Source: Miscanthus floridulus
Taxonomy: Eukaryota; Streptophyta; Magnoliopsida; Poales; Poaceae
Length of the DNA stretch: 64,000 bases
Assembly: GCF_019320115.1 (NCBI RefSeq)
Contig: NC_089598.1
Coordinates: 83,534,059 to 83,598,058 of the forward strand
Direction of reading: 5' to 3'
The position numbers and the translations under genes were made by a program. This document shows positions 1 through 11,165 of the stretch, one piece after another. The notes under the pieces are model-generated. The model was not told the origin of the DNA and did not search any database. It worked only from the letters and a program-made list of their open reading frames with translations. Numbering within the stretch: position 1 is the first letter of the stretch; each line of letters begins with the position of its first letter.

Positions 1-3000
1 TGTAGGTGACTGCTTGTTATGTACGATCTTTGTGCTTTGTAATAGTCATTTAAGCTAATTGGAGTGAGTGTTTGAAATGCTCGCTTAAGACTGTGATGTA
101 GGTGTGGATGCTCGTTATCTAGGTAGTGTCGTAGTTGTCACCCTTTTGTCCTCAGTAAGCATATGAGTGTCAAATAGCTTTATCCTAGAACAACGCTCAA
201 GTTACGTAATCGCACGGTTGTCGTCTCCAATTAGGTTCTCTCTTGGGAGCCTGAGCCTATAGACGTGGTCACTAGCCCTTGAACATTTGTGTATCTATGC
301 CTTGCTTGAACTGTAGGCCCAAGCTTAGTTCCTTTGAATGCTTGCATGTGTCGTGGTTGTCCTGCTCCTGTGTGGGAGGACCCTGCTCAAAAATCCTTGT
401 CGGACCTCATTGCTCTTTCTTCTACTGATGAGCTAGTGCAACGCTAATCGCTATCTGCCCTGGCTTTGGAACCTTTTCCTTGCATATCATGTCATTGCTT
501 TATCAACTGAATCCCTAGTCAGTGCAATGGCTCTGTCCCTCGAATCTCATGTATTTTGTCTCCAACTCTTTCAAGTCTCTGGATGTTTATCAGTCTTGAT
601 CTCATGTTGCTGCTCGATAAGACCAAGTCGCATGTTAATCTTTATCTGGTAATTACTTTGGTGGACACGAGGCGTATATGGAAATTAGGCAGGAGTCCCC
701 TGCTCAATTGTCTTCGGCAATTAAGCTATGTTCTCTTGCGCTATGTTTTGATCTTTGGATCACCTCCTTGTTGACTCCTAACCTTGTGACTACCGTTGTT
801 TGTTATCCCTCCTTTTCATGGTGCTTGCTCCTATGCAACCAAAATTGTGCCACGTGAAAAATTCTTTTGGGTTGTATGTTCAGTAATGGTGCCACGATTA
901 GCGATCTACGGTGCCATGACAAAACTGACAGCCTCCTGTGGGTGCACACACAAGGCTGTGCTGCTCGGCACGCGCTGGTATCGGGGTTTCTAGTCATGAT
1001 CCATTGCAGAACTGCACCGATGTGTTATTTTCATGTGAGCTCTTCCTTGGTTATCTCTCCATATCTAATCGGAAGATCCTTATATTAGACCAAAAGTAAT
1101 AGAGCTTCCTTCTGAAGTCAGCCAGAGGATAACCTTTGAAGAATAGGTCACCGACATAAACATTAACTAACTGCAAGAGGTGGTAGACAAGTGACCCTAC
1201 TTGACTATCCCTATAATGACATCAGTCATCTAGGGAGAGACTTATGTCATTCTCATTGGATCAGAAGGGCACACAACACTTAATGTTGGACAAGTTGTTA
1301 GTCGGATAAGAATTGAACGTCACATTATGATTATGACCTGGCTATCCAAGTCTTGATCATTATGTGCATGTTGATCGCACAGTCGAGATCAACCATCTCT
1401 AGTGTGACCCCTTGTCTGCTGACTTCGATGGCGACCATCTGTTATGCGTCAATCACAACTATTGTTGGCAAGAGTGAGGATTTAGAACTTTTGGTGTTGA
1501 AAGACAACTGATTAGTTACCAGTAGGAAGCTTAACCTCTAGCTTGATGACAACTTTTGCTAATTACGAAGGCTATGTCTCGTAGAGCAATGTTAAGCAAT
1601 GTAACAACAAGCCGTTTAGCAATGCAGCTACTGCTTTGTTTTCCAAAACCTGTGCAATCAAGTCAATTCCATCTTGGACAATCACACAGATAGTACAAGA
1701 CGTTGTATCGGCTATGTAGGAACTAGAGAAAGCATGTGCCTAGTTTCGATCAGCATCATTGTGCCCCTGGGTACCACAAACGGATTTGTTCAAGGTTCTA
1801 TTGGACGAAGTGCCAAAGAATATTCAGAAATGATTCCTTATCAATATAGGGATGCCCTCCATGTGGAGTAATGCTTTGCGCCTATGAAAATAGCCCACAA
1901 GTCCAATGCTTGTGCATCGTCAAGTTGGTGTCGAGATCAACGGCGGAAATTGTTACCTAAGAAACATGTCAGGAAAACTCTAGCCTCCCTGCTCAGCTAG
2001 AGAAAAGCTGCTGCTGCTATGAGAAAGGTTAGAGAGTGCATAACACACACCTCAACGTGTGAAGCAAAGAAAAGAGAGAACACGAAATCTGTCCAGATTT
2101 TGTGGCACTAAACCGGTTATCTTCAAGCCGGCGATTAGTGACTCAAACGAAGTTGGATTGACCCCAAACTTGGTGATCTCATTCCTTGCTTAGGACCCTT
2201 CAATGTCTTAAGTTGGTTTGAGTATTGGTTGAATAAAACATCGGATTTGAGAGATATCTTGTCGGCTTGGTTTGCTGCTATTTCAGAACAGAGCAGTTTT
2301 GGTAGATGAATTGTTTGGATGGTCAAACGGTGTCCGGTTGAGTTGAATTTTGGTGAGTAGTTGGAAGACCCATGGATCTACATGCCCACAAAAATTTGTG
2401 CATATTGGAGCAGTAGTTTGTGAGATATGAATAGAAAACAAAAGGGTACAGAATCTGCAATTTCGCTGTGACTGCGATCATCCTTTGCATTAGACGGTTG
2501 TGTTTGTAATTCATACCAAGAAATTACAACTTGTAGGTGTATTGCTGTTAGACAACCCTCCATACCCTTGAGAAGATTAATTGCACCCCTATGTGCCTTG
2601 CTTTTGCCCTCTTAGATCAGCAATGCGTGAGCAGTCAAGGTGTTCTAGATGTCAAATTGTGATTGGAGATATTGACTGACATTAGAAATGAAGCCCCAAT
2701 GTCAAAAGTAGTTCAACAAAGATAGTTTTGATATAGGACAAGTCAACTCAACGTACTGAGAAACTGCACCATGAAGGAGAATCATACTCAGAATGCATGG
2801 TAGTGAACTAATTCCCTAGTTTGAGGAAATACTCGCAACTTTTAGTGCACTCTAGGCCTCGCTATCCATCGTCCTTGACAATGGTTTCCAGTGCTGCCTT
2901 GTCATTTGGTGCCTTCCATGTGTTTTACCCAAGAGGTTGCATCAAATTAACCCAGATTCCTATGGCCACTTAGATTCTAAGGTTCCCTTAGCCAATGAGC

Positions 3001-3687
3001 ATCGAAATTGCTGGGTAGTCAGAGTCAGCTATCACATTCATCTTCACTCAATAGACTCAGATAATACAGTGTTGTTATCAGAGAAAGAGCACTGCATACA
3101 TGGAACATTATGTAGCTTTCCATCAGTTAACATCTGAGTGATTGCACCGCTACAGCCAGCTTGGATAGTGGTTAGCTAGCTTCTCATACCCTCAAAGGAT
3201 GTTTACCCCGTCTTTGATCACATCCTTTACAAAAAGTTGTGCTCAAGCCACTTTAATAGAGAACTACTTTTCAAACCTTGAGAACAAATATAGCACCGTT
3301 GCAAGGAATATCCGTCAACAGACTGTGGTCTAGTGCAAAGTCCATAGGTTTGTGCTATATCCACTAGGGAAGTAGGTGTTACAAGTATTTAGTCTACGCT
3401 TGTATCACTCTTTGTACATCGAGGACGAAGTACGTAGGACAGTGCTATCTTGGATTCCTTCCAATGTAATAATGCTTTATGGACGCCAACGAAGGAAATT
3501 CTTCAGACAACAACTTATGACGTAGAGCAAGTATTAGAAAGTGTCATGACCAAATTAGCCTCTCTGATACTCTGAAGTTAAGTAGCCTAATGCTATCACT
3601 GATGTTGGAAACTGGATGACAAGTTTCTCTTCCCTTAAAAGTCCTTCGCACCAAATCTCGGGACGCGATTCCTTTAAGGGGGAGGGC
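1..3687 (+). mobile_element. degenerate Ty3/gypsy internal region (family A)
   Basis: No long reading frame survives. Positions 1-720 are repeated in the same direction at 52,736-53,460, and about 180-520 recur inverted at 56,100-56,460, just after a tRNA-Met primer site. That marks this part as the 5' internal region of a gypsy element. Positions about 740-3,687 recur inverted at 48,696-51,700, and both copies end in a purine-rich tract followed by an LTR starting TGTAACACCC. Short minus-strand frames near 2,135-2,563 look coding only because the two copies are similar DNA. The clade is not visible here; Tekay-like integrase elsewhere in the window makes that lineage plausible. I see no gag, protease or RT motif in this stretch. 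Confidence 0.6.
3674..3687 (+). other. polypurine tract before 3' LTR
   Basis: A purine-rich run (TTAAGGGGGAGGGC) lies directly before the LTR start TGTAACACCC. This is the expected second-strand primer of a retrotransposon and fixes the LTR as a 3' LTR in plus orientation. The inverted copy at 48,696-48,713 has the same arrangement on the minus strand. Confidence 0.75.
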
Positions 3688-4690
3688 TGTAACACCCCTG
3701 GTGTTTGTCACCAGTTAAGCTATGGGTTTGAGCTCAAAGATGACAGATTGAGTGACGATGAAGATGTCAAGGTCAAGCCGAGTGGACTCCCTGAGGGTGC
3801 GGCGCTGCTCAGAACCGCGATTCCTGAGTTGTACCAAAGGTGACCTGATGCAACTCCGATGGGGGGAAGCAGGGTTTGTGTTTAGGAATACCCCTCCAGC
3901 TGGATAGGAATCGATTCGAATCGCCGTCTTTCCCGGATAGTGAGAACTTGACTGAGCAGCGGCAACGTAGATTCACTAAATTTAAAGATATGGTTAAATG
4001 ATGATGATGATGATGATGATTATCATAATGAGCCATGAAATACCTGATATGGTTATTATTGTTTGCAACTTAACTAAGTGATTGATTAGTACAGGTGCTA
4101 ATATAGATGGTAGGTAATGGCTAAAAGTCAATGCTAGTACAGGTGAATAATGCTAAGGGTTACTCAAGCATTTATGCAAAAAGGTTGTCCAGCCAGATCC
4201 ACTAAATTAAACTATGCATGATCCTTGGTGTCATTTGTTTTGGTTTTCGACGGGTAAGTCTGGCTGAGTACATTCGAGTACTCAGGGTTTATCCCACCAT
4301 GTTGCAGGTGGAGTTCTCGGCCTGTGAAGATGGTGGCTAACCACCGGTGGCTCGGTGATTCTATAGTTACTTCTCTTCTATATGCTTTTGTTGGATGATG
4401 TCACTTATGCTAGCAATGTAATTTGAAAGCTATGTTGTTTTCACTAAGCGGTTTTGAAACCCAAACTCGTACTATTATTTATGAACCCATTTGTAATATT
4501 ATTTCCGCTGCAACCTTGTTATGTGATGTGTATTTGCTTAATCACGCGATCTTGGTTGTGATGTTGATTTACCGAGGTCTTTCGGGACACTCGGCGGACT
4601 ACCGGATTTATATAAGTGAAAGTATGCGCATGTCAACATCTTAGCGGGGACAGCCGTACTTGATCGTGTATAAATTGGGTTGTTCTGTCA
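3688..4690 (+). mobile_element. gypsy 3' LTR, family A
   Basis: It starts TGTAACACCC after the polypurine tract. It ends near 4,690 at TTCTGTCA, equivalent to TTCTGTTACA in the minus-strand copy at 47,445-48,695. The final part (about 4,520-4,690) matches that copy closely, while the middle differs, so LTRs of this family are mosaics. No target duplication could be tested because the 5' end is outside or lost. A short ATG-unit microsatellite lies inside. Confidence 0.7.
3998..4020 (+). repeat. (ATG)n microsatellite
   Basis: Nearly eight ATG units lie inside the LTR. A related but imperfect GATGATGA run occurs in the sister LTRs near 54,385 and 55,355, so the array probably grew from a pre-existing LTR motif. 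Confidence 0.9.
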
Positions 4691-5194
4691 TAGTGGGTGC
4701 AGTGGTTTGAACCCAAATGAGAAACCTTCCACTACTCCCAAGTTGATCAAAATCACTCCACCTAAGCCCACTGAGCCCATTGTCAAAGATGGAGTGTTTG
4801 AAGAACCTCCAAAAGCTCCACCCCAGAAACAAGTTTGGGTTTCAAAACCTAACCATCTCAAGAACCCACTTGACACTCTACCAAACATCTCTGAGGATCC
4901 CCTTCCTAAAACCAAATAGCCACCAAGAGTAAACCATACCCACAAGAGAGTGAGCCAACAACCACCTAAGAGAGAGGTGAGGTATCATTGTGACTATTGC
5001 CATAGGGATGGTCACCTTGCTGAGTTCTGCTTGAGGAGGAAGAGAGATGAGCGGCGAGAGTATGAGTTGAACAACCGGAACGTGTACCGCCCGCCCCATG
5101 ATGTACATGTGCAGCCTGTTCAGAGGCATAGTGCTAGGCCTAGAGGTGCAATGCCTCAAGGTGCTATGCCTCAGGTTGCGAGACCACGCGGTGG
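4691..5194 (+). pseudogene. retrotransposon gag fragment with CCHC zinc knuckle
   Basis: One frame (4,680-5,207) encodes a proline- and lysine-rich stretch, then a zinc knuckle [14 protein letters not shown], which fits CX2CX4HX4C, then a basic and proline-rich tail with repeated RGAMPQ. This is the nucleic-acid-binding end of a retrotransposon Gag that packages element RNA. An in-frame TAG at 4,917 interrupts it. The left edge abuts the LTR that ends at 4,690 and the right edge is cut by a copia LTR starting at 5,195, so neither end is native. The sequence resembles copia gag proteins of grasses. Assignment to copia rather than gypsy is inference. Confidence 0.7.
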
Positions 5195-7160
5195 TGAAAG
5201 GTCCTAATAGCTAGATTGGTGGTGAATAGGCAATAAAAAATTCTACAATAACACTAAACAAACCGGTTAGACAAATATGAGGCGAAGCGAATGTTGCGCT
5301 AGCCTGCTGAAAATGCAAGCCACCTACCACAATTCTAGTCTCTATGCACACAATGCTAGGTCACTACCACTAAGTTAATGAGCTCTCAAAGACTAAATAA
5401 AGAGCCTCACTAACCACTAGACAAGACCCAAGCTAGCTCTCAAAACTAAAAATACTAAAGAGCGTAGAAACACTAGAAATGTAAATACAAGAGAGAGTAT
5501 GTGATAGTTTTACCGCCGTATTGAGGAATGAGCCAATCAATAGATGAAGTCAATCAATCACAACAAAAACCAAGAAATCCTCGGAACAATGATGACACAA
5601 TGATTTTTTACCGTGGTTCACTTGCTTGCTGGCAAGCTAGTCCTTGTGGCGATTCACTCACTTAGAGGTTCACGCGCTAATTGGCATCACACGCCAAACC
5701 CACAACTGGGTGCCGCACAACCAACACAAGATGAGGATCACACAAGCCACGAGCAATTCACTAGAGTACCTTTTGGCTCTCTGCCGAGGAAAGGTCAAGA
5801 ACCCCTCACAATCACCATGATCAGAGCCAGAGACAAGCACCTTCCTTCGCTCGACGATCCTCGCTGCACCAAGCCATCTAGGTGGCGGCAACCACCAAGA
5901 GTAACAAGTGAAATCCATAGCAAAACACAATCACCAAGTGCCTCTAGATGCAATCACTCAAGCAATGTACTTAGATTCACTCCCAATCTCACAAAGATGC
6001 TGAATCAATGATGGAGATTAGTGAGAGGGCTTTGGCTAAGCTCACAAGGTCGCTATGTCAATACAAATGACCATGAGAGTGAGCTTGAGCTGGCCATGGG
6101 GCTTAAATAGAAGCTCCCATGAAATAGAACCATTGGGCTCAAGGAGCAGCTGACTGCGCATTGACCGGATGCATCGATCGGATTGACCAGACTTAGCCCG
6201 GCCAGTGTTCAGTCACCAGATGGAAGCCACGTGGCCTCTGCGTTCAACCGTGGCCGCGCAATCCCAATAGTTAAGTCGAGATCGAACGCGCCAACAACAG
6301 ACCGGATGTCGCGCACCCATGTCCGCTCGTGTGCCCCGTGCTGCTTCACACCATGACCTGACACACCGAGATCATGACCGGACGCACCCGCAAGCTAAGT
6401 CCGGTCACTTCCACTTAGCACCCTAAGAGGGTTTTTCATGACCGGGAGCGTCAGGTCAACACCGACCGGACACCGCACCGAGTCCGATCACCTCCTCGCT
6501 GCCAGGTCAGTCAACAGCGCCCTTGCATCAGTGTACGTCAGTAGGGACCAAACGCACAAGCATCACGCCATGTCACTTTCTGCCTCAGCGTCCGGTCAAT
6601 AGACTGACAATGCCCCTCTGCACAACACCGACCGGATGCACAGCCCGAGTCCGATCGCTGCATCTAGTCGAGGGAAAATAGTCCCTCGACTTCACCAACT
6701 TTGCCACCCTTGATCAAATATGCTAACCACCAAGTGTATCACCTTGCGCACGTGTGTTAGCATATTTTCACAAACATTTTCAAGGGTGTCAGCTATCCAC
6801 TAGATCTAAATGCATATGCAATGAGTTAGAACATCTAGTGGCACTTTGATAACCGCATTTCGATATGAGTTTCACCCCACATAATAGTATGGTATCTATC
6901 CTAAATGTGATCACACTCGCTAAGTGTCTCGATCACCAAACCAAAAAGCTCCTATCAAGATTCACCTTGTTCTTGAGCTTTTTGTTTTTCTCTTTCTTCT
7001 TTTCCAAGCCAAGCACTTGATCACCATAGCCATCACCACCATCAACAAGATCTTCATTTGCTCTACCACTTGGAATAATACTACCTATCACATGATCACT
7101 AGAGAAATAGGTTAGCACTTAGGGTTTCAACAATTCACCAAAACCAAACTAGAGCTTTCA
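5195..7160 (-). mobile_element. copia 3' LTR (SIRE/Opie-like)
   Basis: The 1,966-bp unit is bounded by TGAAAG and CTTTCA. On the minus strand a purine tract (7,161-7,175) lies directly upstream, as expected for a 3' LTR of the copia coding region at 8,281-11,165. The interior (about 6,140-6,680) is unusually rich in the motif ACCGGA/TCCGGT in both orientations, set in GC-rich DNA. Frames in this area are short and I treat them as noncoding. The LTR interrupts the gag fragment to its left. Boundaries come from the paired terminal hexamers and the purine tract. Confidence 0.7.
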
Positions 7161-8280
7161 ATCTCTCTCTTTTTGGTAATTGATGACAACCCTTTTCACA
7201 AAGATATGAATTGAGATTCAATTTAATCCATGTTGCTTGCCCAAGCATATTTACCATGTGTAAAAGGATATGGACAAGTTTCATGGACCCCCATTGGTAG
7301 CATTTGCTCCCACTACATATGTGCTAAGAGTTTGAATTGAAGCTTGCACATATGCATGGAATTGAGTTGTGGGAGAGTAATGTCTACCAAATGATGTTAA
7401 GGTATAAGAGATGGACCTTTGAAGCATGATACCAATCGGAGTGCACCAAATATACCATCCTTAGCACCATTGCTAGTTAGATACCACTTGGAATTACTTG
7501 CAAAACACAAACACTAGATACCTCGTGAGATCAACATTATAAGCAAGGCTCTAGCACCACTTGTGAAAGCAAAGCAAGTAAGCAAGGGATATCAAACTAA
7601 CACCTATTCATGCAAGATTTTTATTTTATCATTCAAACCTACAACTAGCATACACCACACAAGCATGGATTTTAATTTAAAACTTGTGCCATGCAAGCAA
7701 ACATATGAAATGCACATTCAAATGCATCAATCAAGTTTATGAGCTTACTCCCCTACTTGTGTGCTCAAAATTTTAAGTGATCCCCTTACTTTCATATTTC
7801 CCACCCTATGCCAAAGTTCTCCCCCTTTGTCATCAATGACCACAAAGGTTCAATTTTAGATAGGTTAAGATTATCAATGTTAATCAATGCGGTGGGGATC
7901 ATTTTACCAAATTTGGTTCAATCTAGAACACTTACCAAAGATATTTAACTCGGTTTGATCCAAGGACAAGCTTCTTCACACCTCATGTCAAGGGTTATCT
8001 TGTACCATGTTGAGTTAAACACTTATAGCTCATTTTCTAGATCAAACACTAGGTTCACAAGCCCACAAACATGTCATATGCTACCACTATCATATCAAGC
8101 ATAGAAGCAATAGTGGTACCATACAAGCATTAAATTCATTTGATTTTCATGAATGAGCCTATTAAACATGAGGAATGACTAGATGCACTAAACATGTCCT
8201 TAGCAAGGAATGTATTCATGCCAATCAAATTTTACCTTGGATTGCTCAAAGGAGAAGCATGTCATATTAGTGAGGGTGCA
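7161..8280 (-). mobile_element. copia noncoding 3' region and polypurine tract
   Basis: On the minus strand this lies between the RNase H stop codon and the LTR. It has no long frame and contains purine-rich stretches, notably the AAGGGGGAGA-type motif near 7,820-7,835 and AGAGAGAGAT next to the LTR. Long 3' regions of this kind, sometimes carrying an env-like frame, are typical of the SIRE/Maximus copia lineage. I see no env-like protein here. Confidence 0.6.
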
Positions 8281-8861
8281 TCAACACATATTTGAGAAAT
8301 CTAATATGTTCAACTCATTCCTTAGCTTGCAAAACCTCTTCTCATCTAATGGCTTGGTAAATATGTCGAAAAGTTAATCTTCGGTGCCTACACTCTCAAT
8401 TGAAATGTCCCCTTTTTGTTGATGATGTCTTATGAAATGGTAGCGGACATTAATGTGCTTTGTTCTTGCATGTTGAACTGAATTATTGGTAAGCTAGCTT
8501 GCACTCTCATTGTCACATAGCAATGGCACTTTCTTGAACTTGATTCTAAAATCATTTAAGGTGGCCTTTATCTAAAGTATTTGTGCACAACAACTACCGA
8601 CGGATATGTATTCGGCTTCAGCGGTTGATAATGCAACACTATTTTGCTTCTTTGATGACCATGAAACAAGTTATCTTTCCAATAGTTGATAAGTGCCTGA
8701 TGTGCTCTTCCTTTCAACCTTGCATCCCACATAATCTGAGTCGGAAGATCCAACTAACTCAAATTTTGCTCTTTGGGATACCACAAACTAACATTTTGTG
8801 TATGCTTCAAGTACCTCAATATCCTCTTTGTAGCCTTCAAATGACTTTCTCTTGGTGAGGC
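8281..8861 (-). pseudogene. copia RNase H domain
   Basis: Reading the minus strand gives the copia RNase H signature: an SDSDY acidic start, KSTSGT, SWSSKKQNSVALSTAEAEY, then CDNESA, RTKHI and DIFTKPL, ending at a stop at 8,281-8,283. The enzyme degrades the RNA strand of the RNA/DNA hybrid during reverse transcription. At least four stops interrupt the frame (for example after LER and before LTNNS), so it cannot make a working enzyme. It continues directly from the RT domain, as expected in copia pol. Confident family call, non-functional. Confidence 0.85.
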
Positions 8862-9859
8862 TTAGAATCTTGCAAACATGCACACACTAAACATGACATC
8901 TGGCCTTGATGTGGTCATATAGAGTAGGCTTCCAATTATAAACCGATACAACTTTTGATCCACCATGTTACCACTTGCATCACTATCTAAATTGTCATTT
9001 GATCCTATTAGTGTACCAATGGCCTTTGCTTCATTCATGCCAAATTTTTTGAGCATGTCTTTGATGTAATTGCCTTGACTCACAAATGTACCATTCTTTA
9101 ATTGTTTGATTTGAAGTCCAAGGAAGTAACTTAACTCTCCAATCATTGACATTTCAAACTCATAAGCCATCATCTTGCCAAACTCTTCACAAAAGTCTAG
9201 ATTGGTTGATCCAAAGATAATATCATCAATATAGATTTGCAACACAAACAAGTCCTTGCCAATCTTCTACGTGAAAAGAGTGGTGTCAACCTTGCCCATA
9301 AACCCTTTAGAGAGTAGGAAGTCTCTCAACCTCTCATACCATGCTCTAGGTGCTTGTTTTAAGCCATACAATGCCTTCTTCAACTTGTACACATGGTCGG
9401 GCTTCTTGTCATCTTCAAAACTAGGAGGTTGCTCAACATATACTTCTTCATTGATGTAGCCATTGAGAAATGCATTCTTGACATCCATTTGATAGAGCTT
9501 GATGTTGTGGGCACAAGCATAGGCTAGCAACATTCTAATTGCTTCCAATCTAGCAACCGGGGCATATGTTTCTCCAAAGTCAAGACCTTCAACTTGAGTG
9601 TAATCTTGTGCTACCAATCTTGCTTTGTTCCTTACTACTATCCCATCTTGATCTTACTTGTTTCTATAGACCCATTTGATTCCAATCACATTGTGGTTCT
9701 TTAGTCTTTCCACTAACTCCCATACTTGATTTCTTGTGAAGTTATTTAATTCTTCATGCATAGCATTCACCCAATCAACATTTATCAATGCGTCTTCTAT
9801 CTTCTTCGGTTCAATGGATGACACAAATGAGAAGTGTTCACAAAATGGTGCTAATCTTG
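8862..9859 (-). pseudogene. copia reverse transcriptase (RVT_2)
   Basis: The minus strand encodes the copia RT core. From N to C it has WVNAMHEELNNF, GIKWVYRNK, ARLVAQDYTQ, DFGETYAPVARLEAIR, QMDVKNAFLNG, VYVEQPP, LKKALYGLKQAPRAWYERL, then the catalytic box as IYIDDIIFGST and YFLGLQIKQ. The YIDD form replaces the usual YVDD of copia. Stops occur near 9,262 (in LFT*KIGKD) and near 9,655 (after YRNK). The order integrase, RT, RNase H is that of Ty1/copia. The DDIIFGST box and long spacer to integrase match the SIRE/Opie group. Confidence 0.9.
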
Positions 9860-10300
9860 ATCTTGTTTATACACCTCAACAAATATCTCTAATTATAGTG
9901 TCCAAAGGATGATCTCTTGCAATATTAGTTGGTTGGAGTATTGGAACATTGTTGCTTGCATTTGCTTGATCATTAGGTTGTGATGATGAGCTAGCCACTT
10001 GATCTTCTTCATTATCATGAGAGCCACTAGTGCTTGTTTTATTTGTATCATCTTGTACATTTGAGTTTGAGAGTACTTGCACTTGATCATCTTCTTCTTC
10101 ATTCACTTGCCTAGGGCTCAATTCACCAACATCCATGTTCTTCATGGCATTTGAAAGTTGAATGCCTCTCACATCATCAAGATTCTCATTCTCATCTTGG
10201 GAACCCTTGGTTTCATCAAATTCAGCATCATGAACCTCCTCAAGAGTACCACTTACCAAATTCCAAACTCTATATGCTTTGCTTGTAGTGCAGTAACCAA
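9860..10300 (-). pseudogene. copia pol linker between integrase and RT
   Basis: An open minus-strand frame (9,876-10,259) encodes an acidic, Ser/Gln/Asn-rich region. It includes DETKGSQDENENLDD, repeated SSSQPN-type runs and an ARDHPLDTIIRDI end. The ARDHP(L) phrase is a familiar marker just before copia RT. The stretch has no catalytic role and joins integrase to RT in the polyprotein. It is one of the few uninterrupted parts of this element. Confidence 0.75.
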
Positions 10301-11165
10301 GAAAGAATCATTCATCACATTTCTTGTCAAACTTGCTCAATCTAGTGCCTTTCCTCAAGATATAGCATTTGTAACCAAATACCCAAAAATATGCAATGTT
10401 GGGCTTTCTACAATTCAAGATCTCATAAGGTGTCTTCTCCTTCAATGGGTGACAATAGAGTCGGTTGCTACAATAGCAAGATATGTTGATAGCTTTGGCC
10501 CAAAAAGATTGACTCACATTGTACTCACTAAGCATAGACCTTGCTATATCAATGAGTGTTCTATTCTTCCTCTCAAAAAGGCCATTTGATTGTGGAGTGT
10601 ACTTGGTCGAGAATTGATGTCTAATTCTAAAATCATCACACAACTCATCAATTCTTGTGTTCTTGAACTCACTACCATTGTCACTTTTAACTCTCTTGAT
10701 GGTTGTTTCAAATTCATTATGTATGCCCTTGACAGATGATTTGAATGTTGCAAACACATCACTCTTGTCCACTAGAAAGAATGCTCAAGTGTATCTAGTA
10801 TAGTCATCCACTATCACAAAGCCATATTTATTTCCACTGATGCTAGTGTATTGTGTTGGCCGAAACAAATTCATGTGCAATAGCTCAAATGCCTTACTAG
10901 TGATCATCATGCTTTTCTTAAGATGGGTGTTTCCAACTTGTTTGTCGGCTTGGCAAGAGCTACAAAGCTTATCCTTTTCAAACACAACATCTTTAGTCTC
11001 TAACCAAGTCATGCTTAACCAATCTATTCAATTGTTTCATTCCAACATGACCAAGCCTTCTATGCCATAACCAACCCATACTAGACTTAGTGAACAAGCA
11101 TGTTGACAATTGAGCTTCACTAGCATTGAAATCAATCAAGTATAGATTCTCATATATTGTGGCTA
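10301..11165 (-). pseudogene. copia integrase with pre-integrase zinc finger
   Basis: The minus strand encodes WLWHRRLGHVGMKQLNRL and LCSSCQADKQ (the HHCC zinc finger), then the DDE core: VDDYTRYT, VKSDNGSEFKN and NGLFERKNRTL, followed by SNRLYCHPLKEKTPYEIL. Integrase would insert element cDNA into the genome. A stop replaces the expected Trp after YTRYT (near 10,785), and the frame is open from 10,308 to 10,772. The 5' part of the element (gag, protease) is missing: at about 11,165 the copia frame runs directly into Athila-like DNA that is also found at 24,905-25,005. Confidence 0.88.

Noticed and set aside
2135..2563. Minus-strand frames similar to 49,889-50,307
   Set aside because: These are the two inverted copies of a degenerate gypsy region; no known domain.
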